Source: Sodiomyces alkalinus F11 (Eukaryota > Ascomycota > Sordariomycetes > Glomerellales > Plectosphaerellaceae). Taken from it: DNA of 64,000 nucleotides. Location of the stretch: the NCBI RefSeq assembly GCF_003711515.1, contig NW_021167083.1:1-64000 (forward strand), in the 5' to 3' direction. Below the pieces are notes generated by a model. That model had not been told where the DNA came from, searched no databases, and worked only from the letters and a program-made list of their open reading frames with translations. Shown here one piece after another: positions 34,270 through 43,942 of the stretch; positions within the stretch are counted from its first letter, which is position 1, and each line of letters opens with the position of its first letter. A program made the translations under genes and the position numbers.

Positions 34270-37200
34270 TTAGACGATAGCCTTAACTGCGGCGTTAACC
34301 ACGATAGGCTATACGATCCTCACCTTACTAAAAGAATAGCGTCGTTGGATCGAGGCTATTATACAGATAGCCTATGCTAACCAGGTCTCTAACCTTATTA
34401 ATCCAGACCTTAAGGAATCCAAACGTCCTCAAAAGCTCGAATCCTCGGAACCTCCAGAGCTAGAAGAAGGTAACGAAGATAATACCTGGGATCGTAGGTT
34501 TAAGCTGTAAAACGTAAAAGAGAATAAATATCAGTAATACTAACGTGGTCTAGCTACTCTTCACGACTATATCGCGAAGACAGTTAATCCTAACCTTAAA
34601 GATTAGTACGCGGGGAAGAAGGAGGTTAAAGATACCCTGATCGCTTTAAAGGACTATCTTAAACCTACTAACGCTGCCTAGAAGCCCTTAGTTAAGAAGA
34701 GATAGGAAGAATATATATAAAATATACGGAGGATACCCTATAAGCGTTAGCTTCAGGACTTTATATCGCTACACCGAGATTCGAAGACCTATAGCGTTAG
34801 ATCTTCTAATACTATAGAGAATTAACTTAACGCGTTTTTTAGGGCTATCGGTACTATAGCTCTAGAGTGGTTGAAGGCGCGCTTTATAGAGATTTTAAGA
34901 GAAGATAAGGAAGACTAACCTACTATCGAAGAGGTTATAAACGAATATACGGTTTAGTTACGCTATAGATATCCCTATAGGCTTAATAAGAAGCCTAGAG
35001 CGTTATCGTTCTATACGGCGATATTCCTAGGAAAGGATAAAGATAGTAAATCGTAGCCTGTTAATTAGGGAGATTAGTAGTAATAAGGAAAGGAGGGTTC
35101 TTTAGCACCTAGGGAATATATCTACGATTACGTTAAGATAGGAAGAGCTAAACGCCACTACTACCCGTGGAGTGGCTACCTGAACGTTAATCCGACGCGC
35201 CGCTAAAAGGGCTTTACGCCCTCGAAGGAGGTAGTAGAACGCTACGACCGCGTTATTAAGAGCTAGAGTGCTTCTAAGTAAAAGAAGTTCAGGGAGTATA
35301 TTAAAAAGGATATCGATAAGGCTAAAAATAAGGCAAAAGAGTCTAAAGCTAAGTTACTAGAGAAAGATTAGTCTAAGGAAGCATCTAATTTCGCTAATAA
35401 TAGGGAAGAGGATTCTGACGGTAGCTCTTACGATATATATTTTACCTTTAATTTGGTGGGAAAAGAGGTGGTATCGTCGACCTCGCCGTCGGTTTTCTCG
35501 CTCCTACAGACTAAATAGGTGGTTAGTAACGACCTATTTAATTAGTTATTAATCGATTCGGGGTCCCTAAGGTATATAACTAATTAACGCCACCTACTCG
35601 AGGACTTCTAGCCTGCTACTACTATCGTTAGATTTTAGATAAGTGGCGGCACCTTTAATTTAGTAGAGGGGTATAGCACGCTGCGTCTTTAGGTTAAAGA
35701 TACTAAAGGTTGTCCTTACACCCTTATACTGAAGAATATAGCGTTTATAGATGGATATCCTATAACGCTACTAGTAACGCGTAGGTTATAGAAGGATCAG
35801 AACGCTGTTTTTATGACCGGCAGAGATATCTTAGTAATGGACCGACGTACCTGCCTGCTATTAATTAACGTTAACGGCTAATATACCCTTAAACCGACCA
35901 ATAGCACGCTATAGCGCTTATAGCAGTAACAGCAGAGCTATTTCAATAGCTTAAGAGAACTAAAGCCTATAAGCGTGGCCGACGCCCGTTTCTAGCATAA
36001 GAGGCTAGGGCACGCTAACCCTTAAGCACTAGTATAGCTATTCAAAGGGTGCGTAGGAGGTATCGTGGCTTTAAAAGGAAGAGCGGTACCTTTAATAGTG
36101 GACTACGAGGCTTAGGCTATTAGTAAGGCAAAAAGGATAGTATCGCGATATCCACCTATCTATAGACTAATAAGGCCTTTTTAGAGGATTAACGTAGATC
36201 TGTTTTCGATAGATCCTGCTACTAACGGCGATAATATAGTTACCCTATTCCACGATCCCTGCACGCATAAAAACATAACTAGAACGATACTAGGGCATAA
36301 ATATATACTATCCTCGATAGCTAACTTCGAACTCCTCTTATAGAGACAGTATAGGCTGCTTATTAGTGTGATTAGACTCGACGGAGAGAGGGCGCTATAG
36401 AAGAAGCTGGATAACTAGTCTTTAGATCGTGGTATCCTGCTAGAAAGATCGGCTCCTTATATAGCCGTATAGAACGCTAACGCTAAACGGTATAGGGGTA
36501 TTATCTTCGCTATCGCGAGGGTATTAGTAGATACCTTAGGCTTCTAATAGGATCTATGGCCAGAGATTATTATAGTAGCCATTTACCTGTATAACCGGAT
36601 TCCACGCAGGGATCTAGGCTAGTAAACCCCCGAGGGAGCGTTAAACGCGTGGCTATAAAAGGAGGGTATTATTAGCTTTATAACCACTAATCCCTTTATT
36701 ACGCACCTAAAGAGGTATAGTTATAAGGCGTACGCGTTAACTACTAACTACCTACGGGGAAGGCATAAGAACGAAAAGCTTGTACCGAGGGTATATATCG
36801 GTTATTTGATCGGTTACGAAGGTACTAATATTTTTCGGATTTAGGTGCTAAAATTAGGGAGGATCCTGCGTATAAAGGATATCGTGTTCGACGAGTTAGT
36901 CCTTTATAAAAATAGGGGAGAGGAGCCTAATCTACCTTTAGAGCTATATAAAGAGCTTAATCTGCCGTTAAATTAAGGGCGAATCCACGATCCTTTTAGC
37001 GTTATAATAGATATCGTCGATTTCAGTATACCTATAGTAACGTAGCAGAACTCTACGATAGAGGCTTTATAGGAGGGAAGGAGGCGTTAATAATAGCCTT
37101 AATCGTTAAGATCTAGGGGGGTAGCCGGCGGTGGTGGTGAAGGATTAAAAACCACTACTAACGTAAAAACCACCGAAAACGCCTCTGAAAAGTAACAGGT

Positions 37201-39455
37201 TACTAACTAAGAGGCATTATATGGAACGGCTGCCACGGCTACGGCAGGCACGGTTTCTACCGTTATGCCTACCGTTATTCCTGCCATTAGTTCTTTTTCT
37301 TTAACTACTATTTTACCACCCTCTTTAAGAATAGCACTAATTTTACCCTCTTTAATAACCTCTTCTTCCTCTTTAAGGCCTATTTATACGCCCTTTTCGC
37401 CACCTCCTAACGATCCTATAATTAAACGTAGCGATTAAGAGGAATCTGACAATACTAGCGGATTTTCCTTTACCTTAGAGGAGGCTATAGGCGAGGCTAC
37501 CGACGATACCGTCGGAATTGGATTATTATCACCTAACTAATCCGTTATTAAAGAGGCTATAGCCACGGCCGCTACTCCTTAAATAACTAATCTATAAGTA
37601 GTAACCCTATCTTTAGCAGCTAAGTCTAATCCTACTACTACTACTGCTATTTAGGCCTATTAACTAACATCTTATTCGCCTGCTTTAGCTTTAACGCCTA
37701 CCCCTATAGGGCGGCCTGCTTATAATCGCCGACCTCCTTCTAGATACGACGATTACGTCTCCTACTTCATCTTTAAAAAGCCGAAAAAGCCGCTAGTACG
37801 CCGCGAGATACCTAAGGAACCGTTAAATTAGTCTTAGATATTAAAGAGCCTATATAAGCTGTAATAGCTTAGGGCAGCCGTATAAGAGGTGGATACACTT
37901 AGGTTAATAGGCACCTTTAAAGCAGCAGAGCTGCCCTAGGGAGGGTAACGTGCCTTAGACCTTAAATGGGTCTTTAAGTATAAGGTTAACCCGTCGAGGT
38001 ACGTTAGTAAGTTTAAGGCGAGGTTATACGTGCGAGGCGATTAATAGCCTAAAACCACCTTAACGCCTACGCCTCCACCCTCGCAGGAAGGACCTTTAGG
38101 TCGTTAATAGCCATTACTGACTATTTTAACCTGGAGACACGTTAGCTTAATACCGTTAACGCCTTCACTAACACCACCCTTAACGAAGAGATTTACGTTA
38201 AGGATCCACCCGGGTAGCCGCTGCTTTAAGCAGTAAAAGGCACGAAGAGCGACGAGGACCTCGAGGCTATTTTAAAGCTATCGCGACTACCTTCACGCGG
38301 TATATAACGCCTACACAGGGCGTTATATAGTCTTCGGCGTTCCCCTAAACTATAGCACGAACAGCTCTTTTTAGTTTTAGGTAAGTACGACCTAAAGTAA
38401 CTAACCGAAGACGATTACGTCCTTAAAAGTAAAGAACTAATCGTCTTCTTCTACGTGGATAATATTATTCTAATCTACAGGAAGGAATATTAATCTGCTG
38501 CTAATTCTCTTATATAACGGATATAGCAGCACTTTTAAGTAAGGGATCTTAGCCCACTTAAGTGGTTCCTGGGGATTAGAGTGGTTCGCGACCGCTAATA
38601 ACGTCGGCTATAGCTTTCCCTCGAGAACTATATCACCGAAAAGATTAAGGCCTTATAGATAGATTATAGTAGGCGTAGGGTTAAAAGCCCTCTTCCTTTT
38701 CCTAACGTTTTAGAACTATTTACTACTAACTAATAAGCCTTTATAGAGTTAATCTACCTATATCTACGGAAGGTCGGTTCTATTAATTACGCGGCCTGTT
38801 AGACCCGGCCTAACGTATCGAAAGCTGCTTCGAGGCTTACCGAGTTTAACACTAACCCGTTAAAATAGCATCACGATACCGTAGACAGGTGTTTAAAGTA
38901 CCTAGCCTTAACTAAGTCACTATGCCTTTACTTTAGACCACGTGATAACTACCTATAGCACGTACTTTACTATGCTTTAGACGCGGCGTTTAGGGATAAC
39001 CGTGAGACTCGGTATAGCTCCTAGGGCTATACTATACTATTATTTAGTGGCCCTGTGGACTAGAAGGTAAATAAGTAAATAAGCGTTATAACCTCTAGTA
39101 CTAAAGCCGAGCTTATAGCACTTTCTGCTACTACTAGGCAGTATATCGCGACGAGGCGTTTAATTAAGGACCTAACCTTAACCTTTAAGGAGGAACCACT
39201 AACGATATACTACGATAACGACTAAATAAGGATCCTATTCAAGGCTCCACGCCCTTAGGTTATATCTAGATTAAAGCATCTAGATATCCACGCCCTTTAG
39301 ATCCGACAGGTCGTTTAATAGAAGAAGGTCCTAATCGCCTAGATCTCGACCTAAGAGATAGTCAGCGATAGGCTAATTAAAGTACTTTCCCCGTAGAAAT
39401 ATAAGGCGTTTATATATCTGTTAGGGATAGAGGTCCTAAGCCAGGGGGCTTAAGG
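34270..39455 (+). pseudogene. Copia gag-pol polyprotein, RIP-broken
   Basis: Gag lies at about 34270-35350. The aspartic protease has LLIDSGSLRYIT (35544-35580), the D-S-G active site. The integrase zinc region has KRLGHANP (36000-36024), then core blocks (INVDLFSIDP at 36190; the GIIFAIARVLVDTLGF block near 36505). A low-complexity Pro/Ser/Thr linker spans 37200-37700. Reverse transcriptase starts LKWVFKYKVNPS (37962-37998) and has FFYVDNIILIY (38447-38480), the catalytic Y-V-D-D box with the second Asp changed to Asn. RNase H has a SSTKAELIALS block (39096-39130). The element would copy its RNA to DNA in cytoplasmic particles. It is dead here. Confidence 0.92.
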
Positions 39456-39739
39456 CAATTCATAAGAGGCGCGGTGCTAAGTTTATAATCTGTAGCCCAG
39501 ATTGACCGTTGTTTTAGTGCCCTTTAGATTATTATTTAGGCACCCGTTTTTGACGTTGTTATGGGGTTAATTTAACCACCTGTTTTTATACGTTTTTGAC
39601 GTTTTTGGGCATAAAAAGAGCGCGCTTTTCAACAAGCCGTTCAACCGTTAGATTAATATCTAGGCCTCTATTTTACCCTAGATTTACGGCTTTAATTGAG
39701 CAGAACAGTCAGGATTAATTCTGCAGTTCTGGGGGGGTG

Positions 39740-39933
39740 TGTTAGATGCCTATAGCCACCTTATCGGGGTGTGACTTGCGCTATTTCTGTAGACGGATAG
39801 GGTACTTCCGACCGATATATCCATATTAATTTCCCCTCCTTTTACTTTATAGTTAGACATTTCCGCAGAGTATCTTTTACTCTTCTTCAATACACACACA
39901 CATCTTTTGCGTACCTTATTTTATGTGCTGACA
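39740..39933 (+). repeat. Copia 3' LTR
   Basis: 194 bp, TGTTAGATGCC to GTGCTGACA. It retains more CpA/TpG than the 5' LTR (for example CTGACA against CTAACA). Confidence 0.95.
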
Positions 39934-40313
39934 CCTTTAGTTAATAGAATAATATAGATAAGAGAAGTCGGTAAAATAGATCCGTAACTTCGGGATAAGG
40001 ATTAGCTCTAAGGGTTAGGCGTATCGGGCCTCGAGTAGACGGTTTAGCGGCGGGAGGCTACTAGCTAGGTAATTAGCCGGGGGCTTTCTGCTATTAGGCT
40101 CTAATACTCTTAGTAGGTTTCGGCCGTCTACCGCGCGTTTTATTACTAACTTAGAACTAGCGCGGATAGGGGGAATCTAATTATCTAATTAAAATATAGT
40201 ATTATAATAGCTATAAAGTAGTGTTAACGTAATGTAATTTCTGCTTAGTGCTTTAAATATTAAAGTAAAGTAATTTAACTAAGCGCGGCTAAATAGCGGG
40301 AGTAACTATAACT
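39934..40313 (+). rRNA. 28S rDNA pseudogene, segment 2
   Basis: Resumes exactly where segment 1 stopped, after the CCTTT duplication: GTCGGTAAAATAGATCC (39969-39985), TAACTTCGGGATAAGGATT (39987-40005), the GAACTAGCGC...GGGGAATCTAA block (40155-40180), GTAATTTCTGC (40234), and GGGAGTAACTATAAC (40298-40312). It ends inside the universally conserved AACTATGACTCTCTTAAGG, where a group I intron begins. Confidence 0.93.
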
Positions 40314-41598
40314 TAATAGTAAAACCTAAGTTGTATACTAGTATATATCCGGCGGCCTATTTCCTATAAACCATTATAGCTCCCCCGCGAGTATAGCTTA
40401 ATTTAACGCCTCTATATTATTAAAGTTATCGGATAACTAGCTCTCCTATATACGTAGTATTTAGGACGGCTATACTCTAGGCTAGTTATTTACTAACCGG
40501 GCTTGGCTAGTATACGAGGTAATAGTTTAGTAGTTTCTTTCCTAGCTTATTTCGGCGGTACGCTAGCCGGGGCTACTATTACGGATTATAAGGTAGTATT
40601 AGGTATTCTCTCTTCGGGGGTAAAGGTATTTTAGGGCGTGCGGGTAGAGGTCGATAAGGAGGTAACCGTGGTGCTAGTAGACTATAGGCCTAGCGTAGCC
40701 CTTATAGCTATTATTTATCTATACCGACTCGTCTAGGATATAGTCGGGGTTAGAATAGGCCCTCCTATCGTATAGGGGGCTAATATAGAAGCTAGCCTAC
40801 GGGTCTTAGCCGCGGCCCCTGATAAAGGCAATAATATAAAAAAGGAACGTAGTTTAGGCGTTTCTGCTACGGCGGGCGAGGTCGGTATTCTTCTTCGTAA
40901 ATACCTATTAGGGTATATATTAGTATATATTATTAGGGCACACGGGAGGGTTACTTACCTAGCTATAGCTGTCGGTGTTTTTACTGCCTTGGAAGAGCTA
41001 GTAGCCGGTAATAGGGTTAACCTCGTAAAAGGTAGGGTCGTTCCTTTTAGTTATAGTAATATAGTAGTAGTAGGCCTAGCCTAGGTCGATATTATAATTA
41101 AGGCGCGGGCGGGGAAGTATCTGTATAAAGAAGGTTAGAGGTTTAAAGAACTTTATATATAGCGGGGAGGTCTTTTATAATACTACCCGGCCGGGCGGGG
41201 TTATGTGTTAGGTTTAGGATAAGGAAGGCGCGCCCTATATACGTAAGTATAACTTACTTTAAGAGGGTTAAGTAGCGTAAAAGGCGTTTGCTAGTAAGGA
41301 GGGGTCTTTTTCCGGCTCCTTATAATACTATTAAATTACGAGAAGTTTCTAAAGCTAGCGTTACTAAGTGGGCGCCGAACAGTAATCCGTGGCCGGGGTA
41401 ATAACCTAGAGTATAGTAAAAACGCGTTAGATACTATAATATATAATTCGTAGCTAAGCCCTAAGTCTAGGGGCCTCTCTAGATATAGCTGTAGTTTAAC
41501 GACTAAATAGTAGTGGGCTCCGGCGGGAACGCGTCCTACGTACCCTATTAGGGCTTAGGATAAAGTCTAGCCTCCCGCGAAAGCGGGAGGGTTATAAC
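40314..41598 (+). ncRNA. Degenerate group I intron in the 28S pseudogene
   Basis: Interrupts 28S at AACTATGACT/CTCTTAAGG, a hot spot for nuclear group I introns (the L1921-L1926 cluster). The four conserved core elements appear in order near the 3' end. P is around 41333-41360 (AAATTACGAGAAGTTTCTAA). Q is at 41443-41460 (AATTCGTAGCTAAGCC). R is at 41494-41519 (GTTTAACGACTAAATAG). S is at 41551-41572 (GGATAAAGTCTAGCC). A strong terminal hairpin, CCTCCCGC-GAAA-GCGGGAGG, sits at 41571-41590. Substitutions from the expected core are RIP-type. About 1 kb lies 5' of P, more than a minimal intron needs, so an internal ORF or extension is likely. TATAAC occurs at both borders, so splice sites are uncertain by several nt. 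Confidence 0.8.
40560..41180 (+). pseudogene. Possible broken ORF inside the group I intron
   Basis: A plus-strand frame of about 200 codons, rich in Val/Gly/Arg, is interrupted only by a few TAG codons (for example VRVEVDKEVTVVLVDYRPSV). Nuclear group I introns at this site often carry a His-Cys-box homing endonuclease. I do not see the His/Cys motif in this frame, and a minus-strand frame is also fairly open, so no function is assigned. Confidence 0.25.
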
Positions 41599-42068
41599 CT
41601 CTTAAGGTAGCTAAATAGCTTATTATCTAATTAGTAACGTGTATAAATAGATTGATAAGATGTCTACTATCCTTATCTACTATTTAGTAAGACTATAGCT
41701 AAGGGAATAGGCTTAGTAGAATTAGCGGGGAAATAAGACCCTATTAAGCTTAACTTTAGTTTAATATTATAAAAAGATATAGGAGGTATAGGATAGGTAG
41801 GAGCTCCGGCGCTAGTAAAATAATATTACTCCTATTATTCTTTTACTTATCCGGTAAAGCGGGGCTAGACTCACGTCTAACTTTTAGTATTAAGGTCCTT
41901 CGCGGGCCGACCCGGGTCAGAGATATTATTAGGTAAGGAGTTTAGCTAAGGCGGTATATCTATTAAACTATAATATAGGTATCCTTACGGGGGCTTATAG
42001 AAAATAGAAATCTCTAGTAGAATAAAAGGGTAAAAGTCCCCTTAATTTTGATTTTTAGTATAAATATA
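41599..42068 (+). rRNA. 28S rDNA pseudogene, segment 3
   Basis: Continues from CTCTTAAGGTAGCTAAATAG, through AAGGGAATAGGCTTAG (41702), AATTAGCGGGGAAATAAGAC (41721), AAAAAGATATAGGAGGTAT (41771), GTATTAAGGTCCTTCGCGGG (41888), AGAAATCTCTAGTAGAA (42005) and AAAAGGGTAAAAGTCCCC (42024), to TTTTAGTATAAATATA. This covers the peptidyl-transferase half of the molecule. RIP changes are dense. Confidence 0.94.
42056..42068. repeat. Target-site duplication of the 1.27-kb insert, left
   Basis: TAGTATAAATATA (RIP form of 28S CAGTGTGAATACA), repeated exactly at 43337-43349. Confidence 0.88.
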
Positions 42069-43336
42069 GGGGCGTAGCGAGCGCGGAGCGGGCGCGGAAG
42101 GGGATACTTACTAGGTGGATTTATATAGGGGGGGCTCGGAAATCTCGAGTAAGTAAACCGATATAAGGCATATAGGGGGATAAGCGTTTAGTAGGACCGG
42201 ACTAGTAATAGTTAGAAGGGCCGTATAGTAGGCGCTACGTCGACGTAGCATGAGCGGCGAGGGGAAAACTTATAGTCGACGGCGAGGGGGCCACCGGGCC
42301 TTTACCCTTCTAGGCGCCGGCACCGGCGCCCCCTTTCTTCTTAGGGGTGGTGCTATTCTTAGGGGGTATCTAGAAGGAGAGGGGGATTAAAGAGGGGCGA
42401 CGGAGGAGCGGGGGCGATACAGGGACCCTATAGGAACGCTACGCCCGGAGTCTTCCCTAGGCACCCGAAACTAACCACCTTAGAAGGGTACCTAACGCCT
42501 AGATAGCCCTTACTAGGAAGACTCTAGGGTCGTAGATATACCGTACCGAGAACGTAGACTTACCTTTAATAACGATAGCTTAAAGAGGGAAAAGAGGAAA
42601 AAAAGAAGAGGAGGAAAAAGAAGGGATATTTATACTAGGAGGGGGGGAGCCGGATTAGCCCTACGAGTCACCTATATACCGGATTAGCCCTATAAAAATA
42701 GTAACCGCGAGTAGTTCACGCCGCCGCGCCTACCACGGAGATTACGAATAATAAAAGGGGGAAGGCATAAGACCACGGAACCCGCCTACACGGCTACTAA
42801 AGAAAGAGCCGTAATAAAGAAGCGCGGAAGGCGCCCTATACTATACCGTATAACCACTATAAACAGCAGGCACGTAAAGGCGGCTTATGTATAAATAGTA
42901 AATAAAGGAAGGAACGGCGAGGGGGGCCAGGTATAGCCCCCCCTAGTAGGGGAAGGAATAGAGGGAGGAGAGGTATAAAGAGTGCCGTGGTAAGGGAACC
43001 GACCTCGCCGGATTTAGAATAAAGAAAAAGACGGCGGCGAGGGACCGCGTTAACCGCGCGCCGGGGGCGTAGGCGGCCGGACACGGCACTACCTAGAACT
43101 AACTAGCCGACCCCTGTTAGCTATTAGCCCGGAGGTAAGATCCGGTTATTAAATAAAGGTACGACGGCGGCCGCGGAGCGATGCCGTAGCGGCCGCGTAT
43201 AAAGGACTTACTTATATAATAAGAGCCCGGGGGCTTTTATCTATTAACGGTTTTCCCCCGAGAATTAGGGAAGGACTATTACCTAGGGGGCTAGTTTAGC
43301 TTAGCTAAGCGAGAATAGTATAATAAATAATAATAA
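42069..43336 (+). mobile_element. Unclassified 1.27-kb retroposon-like insertion in 28S
   Basis: Flanked by a 13-bp direct repeat of 28S sequence and ending in a TAA/AAT short-repeat tail (about 43313-43336), which are hallmarks of target-primed non-LTR insertion. It is relatively GC-rich with purine-rich tracts (42585-42650) and no recognisable protein domain. A 75-codon minus frame (43084-42857) is Arg/Pro/Leu-rich and unconvincing. It shares no obvious sequence with LINE families 1 or X. It could be a 5'-truncated LINE of a third family or a non-autonomous retroposon. Confidence 0.65.
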
Positions 43337-43349
43337 TAGTATAAATATA
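43337..43349. repeat. Target-site duplication of the 1.27-kb insert, right
   Basis: Partner of 42056-42068; 28S continues directly from it. Confidence 0.88.
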
Positions 43350-43486
43350 AACTATAAAGGTATAGCCTACTAATTCTTTAGTCCCCTAGAGTTTAAGGCT
43401 AAAGGTACTAAAAAGTTACTATAGAGATAACTAGCTTATAACGGCTAAGCGCTTATAGTAATATCGTTTTTTCATCCTTTAATATC
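43350..43486 (+). rRNA. 28S rDNA pseudogene, segment 4 (3'-truncated)
   Basis: Includes CTAATTCTTTAGTCCCCTAG (43370), GGCTAAAGGTACTAAAAAGT (43396), GATAACTAGCTTATAACGGC (43426) and ends ATCCTTTAATATCGG (43474-43486), the sarcin/A-loop-proximal region. Homology then stops; the last ~600 nt of 28S are absent. Confidence 0.92.
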
Positions 43487-43845
43487 GGGTTTTTTATATA
43501 GTTTAATAATACCCGTATATACGTATATATATATAGTATATATAGAAGATAGAATTCCTAAAAGGGGAATTTATAGATCTATATACTATAGTCGGAATAA
43601 CGGTCTCTTAATCTAACTATTCTTATTATATTATATACACCTAATAATTTCGGTATTAGTACTAATCTACTTATATTAAAAATACGTACTACCTTATATA
43701 GCCTAAATAGAATAGAAATTATATATCTCGATAACCCTTAATCTATAACACTATAAATAGGTATTAATAATTTACTACCCTATAAAATTCTTTTATTTTA
43801 TTAGTTAATTTAAAATAAGGTTATATTAGCAGGGTGCCTAGTCAT
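43487..43845. other. AT-rich RIP-degraded spacer
   Basis: Very AT-rich, with TATA/ATAT runs. I see no gene, repeat end or rRNA match. Base composition changes abruptly to ordinary genic DNA at about 43845. Confidence 0.7.
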
Positions 43846-43942
43846 TAGTGCGAATCCCAAAATTATTGGGTCAATACGGTATTTACCCTTTACAGTTACG
43901 CTGTATTCGATACATTATACCCTGAAAACGGATAGATTCTAG

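Larger units (their letters stand above)
33816..39933 (+). mobile_element. Ty1/copia LTR retrotransposon inserted in the 28S pseudogene
   Basis: 6,118 bp with 194-bp LTRs (TGTTAG...CA) and a perfect 5-bp target duplication. The gene order gag, protease, integrase, reverse transcriptase, RNase H is the copia order. A G-rich plus-primer tract (GGGGGGGTG, 39731-39739) precedes the 3' LTR. One reading frame can be followed across the whole element; its interruptions are TAA/TAG at RIP sites. The LTRs differ at about a dozen positions, nearly all transitions at CpA/TpG. Confidence 0.95.

Noticed and set aside
42857..43084. 75-codon minus ORF in the 28S insert
   Set aside because: Arg/Leu/Pro-rich low-complexity frame in GC-rich sequence with no motif.
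42056..43349. Second group I intron at the L2449 region of 28S
   Set aside because: The insert has a 13-bp target duplication and a TAA tail and no P/Q/R/S core, so retroposition fits better.
1..43845. Use of an alternative genetic code to explain pervasive TAG/TAA in long frames
   Set aside because: The in-frame stops coincide with genome-wide loss of CpA/TpG and occur only in repeats; the single-copy genes in the same window use standard codons.
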